From assembly GCA_003647385.1 (NCBI GenBank), contig QMMT01000014.1, forward strand, positions 1 through 13,031: a stretch of DNA of 13,031 nt, in the 5' to 3' direction. Shown here piece after piece: positions 1-6,991 of this stretch. The DNA comes from Deltaproteobacteria bacterium. Lineage in GTDB: Bacteria; Desulfobacterota; Desulfobacteria; Desulfobacterales; Desulfobacteraceae. Under the pieces are notes generated by a model, which had not been told where the DNA came from, did no database searches, and was given only the letters and a program-made list of their open reading frames with translations. Made by a program: the position numbers and the translations under genes. Within the stretch, counting starts at the first letter, position 1, and each line of letters starts with the position of its first letter.

Positions 1-1043
1 ACCGAAACAGGGGTTTTTAGTTCATGGGCAAGATGGTTAATCACTTTATCTTTTGCATTATTCAATATTTTCAAATCTTTATAAGACTTTCTCAACTCTT
101 CATGTATCCGGGTATTTTCAATGGGCAACGCTATCGTACCGGTCACCATGCTCAAAAGTTCGGTATCGGTGGTATCAAAGTCACCATGATGTTTGTTGAC
201 AACGGCAACCACACCAATGGCCCGGTCTTTGAGCTTAATGGGGACAGACAGCATGTTCCTTGTGACAAGATCGGTTTCTTCATCCACCCGTCGCAGAAAA
301 AAAGAACATTTGGACACATCTGGAATCATGATGGGTTCTCCGGTTTTATAAACACGTCCGGAAACACCCTGGTCAGCCGGAAATCTGATTTTCTTAAATT
401 TCTTTTCTGATTCAAGATTCCGGTACTGGGCAGAAAAAAAATAGAGTTGATCTTTTAATTCATCCGCTAATAGAATAAAAGTGCCTTCCACTGATATCAG
501 TTTTTGTATTTCCCTGGTGATAAGGGCGATAAGATCCCCAAGCTTCTGATAATGGTGCAATGCCTTGGAGATCCTGAACATGATCTGGTTGCTCTTGGCC
601 ATTCGCTTTTCAACGGTCATATCCCGCAGTATCAATACCTGTCCTGCAGGTTTATTATGTTCATCATATAAGATTGAGCCATTAATCAATATATCAAGAA
701 TACGCCCGTCTTTCGTGTATCTCTGAGTTTCAAAATCATGAACCGCACGGTGTTCGTAGAGTTGTTTTGTTCCCTTCTTTGCCTGATCAATCAGGTGATC
801 GGGAATGAATGTAATATTTTTCCCTTTCACCTCTTTGAGGGTCCATCCGAAAACTCTTTCAAAGGCCGGATTAATGTATTCAACTGTGTTGTCAAGACTG
901 AAGGCAAAAACCGGGTCCGGAAGAAATTTAAGGAGTGTATTGAGCCGATTTTTTGCCATACGGCTTTCCTGATATAATTGTGTGGCTGACTTTTCCGCGT
1001 TCTGTTCATCTTTGAAAGCGGGTGGTTTATCCGTCAATTTCAT
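1..1043 (-). CDS. PAS-GAF sensor histidine kinase, C-terminus beyond window
   Basis: A two-component sensor kinase, cut by the left window edge; 347 residues are visible and the frame is open to the edge. There is a short helical N-terminus, then a PAS domain at about residues 29-147 (FLPDPVFAFSLDN, later the PAS-exit motif LRDMTVEKR). A GAF domain follows at about 165-310 (GVSGRVYKTGEPIMIPDV, then NMLSVPIKLKDRAIGVVAVVN). The HisKA H-box HLAHELKTPVS then begins, with His340 the expected phosphoacceptor. No membrane segment is visible, so it is probably cytoplasmic and senses a small molecule or redox state through PAS/GAF; the ligand is unknown. The ATPase domain must lie beyond the window. 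The ATG at 1043 is chosen because AAGGTG sits 6-7 nt upstream and no earlier in-frame start fits. It is divergent from the transposase remnant. Confidence 0.9.
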   Translation of the reverse strand, partial: MKLTDKPPAFKDEQNAEKSATQLYQESRMAKNRLNTLLKFLPDPVFAFSLDNTVEYINPAFERVFGWTLKEVKGKNITFIPDHLIDQAKKGTKQLYEHRAVHDFETQRYTKDGRILDILINGSILYDEHNKPAGQVLILRDMTVEKRMAKSNQIMFRISKALHHYQKLGDLIALITREIQKLISVEGTFILLADELKDQLYFFSAQYRNLESEKKFKKIRFPADQGVSGRVYKTGEPIMIPDVSKCSFFLRRVDEETDLVTRNMLSVPIKLKDRAIGVVAVVNKHHGDFDTTDTELLSMVTGTIALPIENTRIHEELRKSYKDLKILNNAKDKVINHLAHELKTPVS

Positions 1044-1255
1044 TTACACACCTTGGAAAACATAACTATTAATGATTTTTGACACTTAGTTTGTACTTAA
1101 GACTGCTGCCATGTTTTCAATATGATATCTTAAAAAAACAAAAGGTGCCATAAAATCCTGTTAAACGATACATAAAAAAATAATTTCCTGAAATGATTGA
1201 ACATTTTTTTAATTCATGCCATGTTTAGGTATCATCAATCCAAGTGAGGTGACAC
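1044..1255. other. AT-rich divergent intergenic region
   Basis: A 212-bp AT-rich gap between the left kinase (minus strand) and the transposase remnant (plus strand). It should hold the promoter of the kinase and the left end of the former insertion sequence. I could not pick out a convincing -35/-10 pair or a terminal inverted repeat. A 10-bp direct repeat (TGCCATGTTT, starting at 1107 and 1217) is present but may be chance. Confidence 0.4.
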
Positions 1256-1738
1256 ATGAGTTTTAAATCCGGCAAGCAAACGCTTTCATTTTCCGATCTG
1301 GAACTGTCCCGGAAAAAAGTAAAGAATAATACCCTTGAATACTTAAAATACCTTGGCCAAAGTATAAAATGGACCCCAATTAAATTTACCCTGCTGGAAA
1401 ACTATCCCATTGGGAAAAACAAAAAAGGGCCGCAGGCCTACCCTCCCTTAATGCTATTCAAATGCATGCTGCTTAAGAACTGGTTTCAAATCAACTCTGA
1501 TGTTGAGCTGGAAAGCCTGATCAACGACCGGTTTTCCTTTAAAAAATTCATCGGCCTGCCAGTAAACAGCTCAGCCCCTGACAGTTCAACTTTTTCAAGG
1601 TTCAGGAAAAGACTTACTATAGAAAAATACCAACTGGTTTTATCAGATATCTCAGACCAGTTATCCTTTAAACGTATTATTATTAACATGGGCAGTATCT
1701 CAGACATTCGGATCATCAAATCAACTAAGCCGGAATAA
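1256..1738 (+). pseudogene. IS5-type transposase, N-terminal fragment (truncated)
   Basis: This 160-residue frame carries the N-terminal transposase domain (DUF772 type) of IS5/IS1182-like elements: YPPLMLFKCMLLKNWFQ, then a DRFSFKKFIGLP block and the hallmark PDSSTFSRFRKRL. Intact members are usually over 300 residues with a DDE catalytic triad. Here the frame stops just after GSISDIRIIKS, which aligns with the block holding the first catalytic Asp (normally like GSIVDATII). The second Asp and the Glu are therefore absent. The stop is only 23 bp from the end of copA, so the 3' half and right terminal repeat were probably deleted. The start is supported by GAGGTG at 1246-1251. It may still be expressed but cannot transpose by itself. 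Confidence 0.8.
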
Positions 1739-1761
1739 GCCTGGTGCCTGACCGAAAAGCA

Positions 1762-4209
1762 CTAATTGATCTTGGCATTATACAGCCGCAAACTATTGGT
1801 CACAACTGATATGCTGCTGGCAGCCATGGCAAGCGCGGCAAGAATCGGATGAAGCTGCCTTAAAAATTGTGGAAACATATCAAACGGCGCCAGGATTCCG
1901 GCTGCAACAGGGATCAGAATAATATTATAAATAAATGCCATAAACAGATTCTGCTTGATGGTGGCAATGGTTTTCCGGCTGATTATAATGGCTTTGGGGA
2001 TACCGGTCAACTTCCCGCTTGAAAGAATTACATCGCCTGTTTCAATGGCCACATCGGTTCCAGTACCAATGGCAAATCCAATATCAGCCTGGGCAAGTGC
2101 CGGAGCATCATTGATGCCATCTCCCACCATCCCGACCAGGACATTATCCTGCTGAAATGATTTTACCGTTCCGGATTTCTCTTCGGGCCTCACCTCTGCT
2201 TTTACATCATCTACATTTACTTCTTTTGCAATGGCATTGGCTGTCTGTAAATTATCACCCGTCAGCATGACCACTCTTAAGGATTCTGCATGAAGCGCTA
2301 TAATGGCTTGTTTGGACTCGGGTTTTAAGACATCGGATACCGATATAATGCCTAGGACATCTTTATCCTTTGCCAGCACCATGACGGTTCTGCCTTTATT
2401 CTGCAATTCTTTTATTCCTTCTTGAACGGTATCCGGCAGACCTGAATCCTGTTCAAACCATTTCGGTTTTCCAAACCTGAAAACCTGGGATCCAAGCTTT
2501 GCCTCTACCCCATATCCACTGTAGGCTTTAAAATTTTTCGGATCATTCAAGGTAAGACCTTTTTCCATTGCAAACGCGACAATTGCTTTTCCAATGGGAT
2601 GTTCAGACCCTTTTTCCAAGGAGGCTGCAAGGGTCAGGAGTTCATCGGAAGACAAACCAGACATTTTGGCAGGAATCTGATCCACTACTGTTGGTTTACC
2701 CATGGTTATCGTACCGGTTTTATCCATCACAATCGTCTCAAGCTTAGCAGCATTTTCAAGGGCTTCACTCTTTTTAAACAAAATTCCATTCTCAGCGCCT
2801 TTACCCGTACCTGCCATAATAGCTGTCGGTGTTGCAAGACCTAAGGCACACGGACATGCAATGACAAGAACCGCAACCATTCTGATCATTGATGGGACAA
2901 ACTCTCCGGTGATTGCCCACCAGATACCAAAAGTAACCAAAGCAATAGTGATAACGGCCGGAACAAATACAGCAGCCACTCTGTCTGCAAGCGCCTGGAT
3001 CGGGGCTTTGCTCCCCTGGGCTTCCTGGACAAGCCGTATGATCTGGGCGAGAGCTGTATCTTTGCCTACACGTGTGGCAGTAAATTTTAAAAGTCCCTCG
3101 CCATTAACAGTACCACCGGTAACCTTATCATCCTTTGTTTTATCAATTGGAATGGGTTCTCCGCTGAGCATGGATTCATCAACTGCTGATCTGCCTTCAA
3201 TAATCACACCATCAACCGGGATCCTTTCGCCGGGCCTGATAACAATGATATCACCCACTTGAACCATGGATAGGGAAATTTCTTTTTCCACACCATCCTC
3301 GATGACAAAGGCTGTTTTTGGTTGAAGTCCAATCAATTTTTTTATGGCACCGCCTGTTTTACCTTTGGTCCTGGCTTCAAGAAGCTTACCCAGTTTAATC
3401 AAGGTGATGATCACGGCAGAGGTCTCAAAATAGACATGCCCGGAAATCCCCGGCAGCACAAGGATGGCCAGTGAATAAAAATAAGCCACCGAGGACCCCA
3501 GTGCAATCAGAACATCCATATTGGTGCTCTTGTTTTTTAAACTCTTATATGCACCTATATAATAGTCCAGCCCGGTATAAAACTGGACCGGTGTAGCAAG
3601 AAATAGAAAAAACCAGTTCATCCAGAGTGCATGACTCCAGGAGCCGATCAGACCAAAATCCCTTGACATGCTGATGATGAACAAAGGCAGGGCAAACACA
3701 ACGCCGATAATAAACTTTTGCATCTGATCTTTTATTTCTGCATGTCTTGCAATCTCTTCCACATCTGCTTCGTCTTCGCCTTCATCTGCGACAATTAAAT
3801 CAAACCCGATATTTTTGACCTCTGCGGCAATGGCGTCAAGAGCGACAAGGGAAGGGATATAATCAATCAGCAGTCTTTGTGAAGCAAAATTCACCGATGC
3901 CGATACCACCCCTTCTACTTTTTTATTTAAAGTTCGTTCTATGCTAGCTGCGCAATTGGCACAACTCATGCCGGTAACCGGCAGTTCTTTTCTGTGCACA
4001 GGGACTTTAAACCCCAAATCATGAATTTTATGAATAATATCTTTTGATTGAATTTTATCTGTATCAAAGGACACGATTGCCTGTTCAGCGGCAAAATTTG
4101 TATTGGCATCTGTCACACCAGGAAGTTTGCTGACAGTTTTGGTAATATTTGCAGCGCAGTTAACGCAGCTCATCCCGGTAACCGGAAGCGTCAAGGTCTG
4201 TTCATTCAT
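1762..4209 (-). CDS. copA: Cu(I)-exporting P1B-type ATPase
   Basis: An 815-residue inner-membrane pump that exports monovalent copper (possibly silver) from the cytoplasm using ATP. Two heavy-metal-binding domains sit at the N-terminus, with GMSCVNC (residues 12-18) and GMSCANC (80-86). The core has the actuator LSGEP (349-352), the membrane metal site CPC (452-454), the phosphorylated Asp in DKTGT (496-500), the nucleotide-domain SEHP (535-538) and GDGIND (696-701). YN in helix 7 (761-762) and M795 with SS798-799 in helix 8 complete the P1B-1 copper signature. Length is normal and all key residues are intact. The start at 4209 is preferred over an in-frame start at 4251: it has GGGAG about 8 nt upstream and begins directly before the first metal-binding domain. 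No CsoR, CueR or CopZ gene is visible next to it. Confidence 0.96.
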   Translation of the reverse strand: MNEQTLTLPVTGMSCVNCAANITKTVSKLPGVTDANTNFAAEQAIVSFDTDKIQSKDIIHKIHDLGFKVPVHRKELPVTGMSCANCAASIERTLNKKVEGVVSASVNFASQRLLIDYIPSLVALDAIAAEVKNIGFDLIVADEGEDEADVEEIARHAEIKDQMQKFIIGVVFALPLFIISMSRDFGLIGSWSHALWMNWFFLFLATPVQFYTGLDYYIGAYKSLKNKSTNMDVLIALGSSVAYFYSLAILVLPGISGHVYFETSAVIITLIKLGKLLEARTKGKTGGAIKKLIGLQPKTAFVIEDGVEKEISLSMVQVGDIIVIRPGERIPVDGVIIEGRSAVDESMLSGEPIPIDKTKDDKVTGGTVNGEGLLKFTATRVGKDTALAQIIRLVQEAQGSKAPIQALADRVAAVFVPAVITIALVTFGIWWAITGEFVPSMIRMVAVLVIACPCALGLATPTAIMAGTGKGAENGILFKKSEALENAAKLETIVMDKTGTITMGKPTVVDQIPAKMSGLSSDELLTLAASLEKGSEHPIGKAIVAFAMEKGLTLNDPKNFKAYSGYGVEAKLGSQVFRFGKPKWFEQDSGLPDTVQEGIKELQNKGRTVMVLAKDKDVLGIISVSDVLKPESKQAIIALHAESLRVVMLTGDNLQTANAIAKEVNVDDVKAEVRPEEKSGTVKSFQQDNVLVGMVGDGINDAPALAQADIGFAIGTGTDVAIETGDVILSSGKLTGIPKAIIISRKTIATIKQNLFMAFIYNIILIPVAAGILAPFDMFPQFLRQLHPILAALAMAASSISVVTNSLRLYNAKIN

Positions 4210-4230
4210 ACAAGTCTCCCAAAAAATAAA

Positions 4231-4246
4231 ATTGTCATCAGACAAT
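4231..4246. promoter_or_regulatory. Perfect inverted repeat, candidate operator in the copA/AEC gap
   Basis: ATTGTCATCAGACAAT is a perfect 6-bp inverted repeat with a 4-bp centre. It overlaps the predicted -10 and start region of copA and lies in the divergent gap shared with the AEC transporter. The position suits a repressor or activator site. It does not match the CopY-type TACAnnTGTA box, so the binding protein is unknown. A small hairpin in the leader RNA is an alternative. Confidence 0.4.
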
Positions 4247-4269
4247 ACCACTTTGTGTCATTGTTTCAA
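4242..4269 (-). promoter_or_regulatory. Probable copA promoter
   Basis: On the minus strand, TTGAAA (4269-4264) and TATTGT (4247-4242) are separated by 16 bp, an acceptable sigma-70 arrangement 33 nt upstream of the copA ATG. The -10 element overlaps the inverted repeat at 4231-4246. Predicted by eye only. Confidence 0.5.
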
Positions 4270-4275
4270 TATAAT
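4270..4275 (+). promoter_or_regulatory. Consensus -10 element upstream of AEC permease
   Basis: A perfect TATAAT lies 43 nt upstream of the AEC start codon, but no good -35 hexamer is found 16-18 bp upstream. If used, the promoter may need an activator. The AT-rich context also makes a chance match possible. Confidence 0.35.
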
Positions 4276-4318
4276 CATAAATAATTCATTTGCAAAAAAA
4301 GAAAACTTCCCATATTTT

Positions 4319-5239
4319 ATGCCAATGATTGTTTTGAATGCCATATTTCCAATATTTTCATTACTCTTTCTCGGCTGCCTTCTCAAACACTTTGGTATCA
4401 CCAATGAATCCTTTTTAAAAACCTCTGACAAATTAGTGTACTTTATTTTTTTCCCTGTCATGCTGTTCTGGAAAATCGGAAGTTCACCCCTGGACAAAGG
4501 TGCCAGTGTTGATTTATGTCTTGCCTCTATTCTGGCTGTGATCATTGTTTATCTCTTAAGTCTTCTTGCCATTCGATTGTTTCATATCACAAGTTTTCAG
4601 GCAGGCACATTTTCCCAGGCCTGCTACCGGTTTAACACGTATATTGGTGTGGCCATTGTCATGACGACCCTTGGTGAGCCGGGTATTAAATATTTTGGTA
4701 TCCTGATCGGATTTGCCATTCCCATTATTAACGTCCTGGCTGTTTCTACCTTGATCTGGCATTCCGGGGATAAGGGAACCTTTGGACAAAACCTTAAGGT
4801 CCTCTTAAAGGCATTAATTTCCAATCCTTTAATCCTCGGCTGCATTGCCGGCATTCTTTTTTCCAGGTCCAACGCCTATTTCCCTGTTTTTATCGATAAT
4901 ACCTTCAGCCTTATGACCGCTGTGACCATGCCTCTCGCCCTTATCTCCATTGGTGGTTCATTAACGCTTGCCGGGCTTAAACATCATTCAAGAAACGCTT
5001 TTTTAGCGTCTATACTGAAAGGATTGATCCTGCCAATCATTGGGTTTTCCCTTTTAAACGCATTATCTGTTACAGGGATTGCCTTTAAAGCAGGTATGAT
5101 TTTTTTTACCCTGCCCACTTCAACCGCCATATATGTTCTTTCCGCCCAGTTGAACAGTGACACACAACTGGCATCTGCTACGATCATGCTGTCAACCCTG
5201 CTCTCTGTTATCTCCATCTCTGCTGCACTTTTAATTTAA
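4319..5239 (+). CDS. AEC-family transporter (auxin efflux carrier / malonate permease type)
   Basis: A 306-residue, very hydrophobic protein with about ten membrane helices arranged as two five-helix halves, as in the AEC (PF03547) permeases. Family features include the N-terminal FPIFSLLFLGCLLKHFG helix, KLVYFIFFPVMLF in helix 2, the Asn-containing CYRFNTYIGVAI segment and NPLILGCIAGIL at the start of the second half. Bacterial members move carboxylates such as malate or malonate, but the substrate cannot be read from sequence. The frame extends upstream to 4103 over copA, but the family N-terminus starts at ATG 4319 or ATG 4325. The ribosome binding site is weak (A-rich, AAAGAAAA). It is divergent from copA and followed by a promoter for the next operon, so it is probably transcribed alone. 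Confidence 0.87.
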   Translation: MPMIVLNAIFPIFSLLFLGCLLKHFGITNESFLKTSDKLVYFIFFPVMLFWKIGSSPLDKGASVDLCLASILAVIIVYLLSLLAIRLFHITSFQAGTFSQACYRFNTYIGVAIVMTTLGEPGIKYFGILIGFAIPIINVLAVSTLIWHSGDKGTFGQNLKVLLKALISNPLILGCIAGILFSRSNAYFPVFIDNTFSLMTAVTMPLALISIGGSLTLAGLKHHSRNAFLASILKGLILPIIGFSLLNALSVTGIAFKAGMIFFTLPTSTAIYVLSAQLNSDTQLASATIMLSTLLSVISISAALLI

Positions 5240-5257
5240 ACTTATTTTGTTCTTGCT

Positions 5258-5286
5258 TTGGCAATCTCTAAAAATTTATGTATACT
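5258..5286 (+). promoter_or_regulatory. Sigma-70-like promoter of the binding protein/kinase operon
   Basis: TTGGCA at 5258-5263 and TATACT at 5281-5286 are 17 bp apart, each one mismatch from the sigma-70 consensus. Transcription would begin near 5293, giving a leader of roughly 65-70 nt before the binding-protein gene. No terminator hairpin was seen between the AEC stop and this promoter. Confidence 0.65.
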
Positions 5287-5361
5287 TATTATTCGTATGC
5301 TAATAGTTGAGTGAAAGATATTAAACTTATGCCGGATAGACTTTAAAAAAGGATGCCCCGG

Positions 5362-6981
5362 ATGATGAAAATGCCTACCATTTTTACCTTCTTTTTGACA
5401 ATTGTCACCTTTTTAACTTTTTCCCAGGCCAAAGCCGATTCGACACAAATCTCAAATGACCGAATTCTCAAATTTGGCATTCATGTCAGCGCCATGGGAA
5501 AACTGGATCCCCATTTTGCGGCAGGCTCACAGGACAGGGCATTTGCCGACATGGTCTTTAACGGGCTTTTAAGGTACGAACCGGGCAATGCCCCCAGAAT
5601 AGAACCGGATCTTGCTCAAGAAACACCTGAATTCAAACTGATTGACGGCAAACAGGTCTGGACAATCCTTCTTCGAAAAGGTGTGATGTTTCATGCAGGT
5701 CCTAAAACCGAACCATATGAATTAACCGCTGATGATGTGGTCTTCTCCTTAAATAAATCCAAAGACAAAAAATTGTGTGCCTATGCCGGAGGCTATGCTG
5801 ATATAACGGTTAAAAAAATTGATCTATATACAGTTCAGATTATCCTGGACAAACCTGTTTCACCGATTCTTTTTTTCCCGAAAATTGCCAATTACGGCGG
5901 AGGCTTCATTGTGAGTAAAAAAGCCATTAAAACCATGGGATATGATGGGTTTAAACGACACCCCGTCGGAACCGGCCCATTTGCCTTTGAAGCGCTTGGA
6001 AAAAAGTACCTGTCATTAAAAACCCACGACCGGTATTTCAGGGGAAAACCCCTGCTGGATGGTGTACAGATCTATTTTATTCCGGATATCAAGGATCGTG
6101 AGAAAGCGTTTGAAAGAGGAGACCTGGATGTTATAGCGGCGTCCAATAAAAAAGGATGGATGGAGTCTCTTCAAAATAAAGAGAATATGATCATTGACTC
6201 CCACGGCGTAGGGGAAGTTGCCACCATTCATTTTAACACACAAATTAAACCCCTGGACGATATCAGGGTACGGCAGGCCATTGCCTTTAGCTTAAGCCGC
6301 CAGGGTTTTCTTGATACAACAAATCCTAAATTTTCAGGAGGTGTCTATTCCCCTGTGCCGGAACAATTTTTACCCGGAGGATTATCTTTGGAGGATGTCA
6401 GGCTATTAGGTCTTGAATACCCCCAAAATATTGACAAAGCACGGCAGCTGCTAAAAGACGCAGGGTATCCGGCCGGTTTTACGCTGGATCTTGTCTCTTC
6501 GGAAAAACGAGTGTATCGAACCTATTATGATACACTTAAAAAACAGCTCGCAAAAGTCAACATTACCTGCAACGTCAAGATAGTAACACATTCTTCCATG
6601 CACAAACAGATCCGAAAAAGTTCTAAACCTATTGTCATTTACCCTGCCTGGCGCCCCAATGCGGATGTGTATTTGACCCGGTTTTTCCATTCAGATTCCA
6701 TTGTTGTCACCGGCAAAAAGCCGGACACTAATTTTTCTCATTATAATAAAATTGACAAATTAATTGAAGCAGCAAGGCTTGAAATCGACCCGAAAAAACA
6801 AATCAATCTATGGGTTCAGGCTCAAATCAGAATATTAAATGACATGGTTGCCTATCCCATCATGTATACAAAGCAATTATTTATCAGAAAAAAATATGTG
6901 GATTACGGCCATGCCCTTATTTCAACCATGGCCCTCTATCCCCAGTTTACAGAAAAAACAAATTTGAATAAAAACAACTGA
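5362..6981 (+). CDS. Periplasmic solute-binding protein, SBP_bac_5 (peptide/nickel type)
   Basis: A 539-residue binding protein of the dipeptide/oligopeptide/nickel family. It has a Sec signal peptide (Lys3, hydrophobic stretch 7-20, likely cleavage after AKA at 25). No lipobox Cys is present, so the mature protein should be soluble in the periplasm. Family signatures follow: DMVFNGLLRYEPG near the N-terminus, LRKGVMFHAG, LTADDVVFSL, HPVGTGPFAFEAL in the middle, and DDIRVRQAIAFSLSRQGF. Length is typical. ATG 5362 is preferred because AAAAAAGG ends 9 nt upstream; an in-frame ATG at 5353 abuts that purine run directly. No permease or ATPase genes flank it. The next gene, 10 nt downstream on the same strand, is a membrane sensor kinase, so it more likely presents ligand to the kinase than serves an importer. 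The ligand is unknown. Confidence 0.9.
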   Translation: MMKMPTIFTFFLTIVTFLTFSQAKADSTQISNDRILKFGIHVSAMGKLDPHFAAGSQDRAFADMVFNGLLRYEPGNAPRIEPDLAQETPEFKLIDGKQVWTILLRKGVMFHAGPKTEPYELTADDVVFSLNKSKDKKLCAYAGGYADITVKKIDLYTVQIILDKPVSPILFFPKIANYGGGFIVSKKAIKTMGYDGFKRHPVGTGPFAFEALGKKYLSLKTHDRYFRGKPLLDGVQIYFIPDIKDREKAFERGDLDVIAASNKKGWMESLQNKENMIIDSHGVGEVATIHFNTQIKPLDDIRVRQAIAFSLSRQGFLDTTNPKFSGGVYSPVPEQFLPGGLSLEDVRLLGLEYPQNIDKARQLLKDAGYPAGFTLDLVSSEKRVYRTYYDTLKKQLAKVNITCNVKIVTHSSMHKQIRKSSKPIVIYPAWRPNADVYLTRFFHSDSIVVTGKKPDTNFSHYNKIDKLIEAARLEIDPKKQINLWVQAQIRILNDMVAYPIMYTKQLFIRKKYVDYGHALISTMALYPQFTEKTNLNKNN

Positions 6982-6991
6982 TTTAAACCCC

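Noticed and set aside
24..977. Plus-strand open frames opposite the PAS-GAF kinase
   Set aside because: The minus-strand frame is open from 1043 to the edge with PAS, GAF and H-box motifs in order, which explains the region.
1107..1226. 10-bp direct repeat TGCCATGTTT at 1107 and 1217 as an insertion target duplication
   Set aside because: The two copies lie on the same side of the transposase fragment and do not bracket it; the length is near what chance gives in AT-rich DNA.
1739..1761. Terminator between the transposase fragment and copA
   Set aside because: Only 23 bp separate the two stop codons, and no stem with a T-run is present.
2702..3262. Long open frame on the plus strand, antisense to copA (186 codons)
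   Set aside because: It lies fully inside a well-supported P-type ATPase gene, has low-complexity Ala/Thr/Ile/Pro content typical of a mirrored frame, and has no ribosome binding site or family signature.
4103..4318. N-terminal extension of the AEC permease to an upstream start at 4103
   Set aside because: The extra 72 residues overlap copA coding sequence on the other strand, and the family N-terminal helix begins at the ATG at 4319 or 4325.
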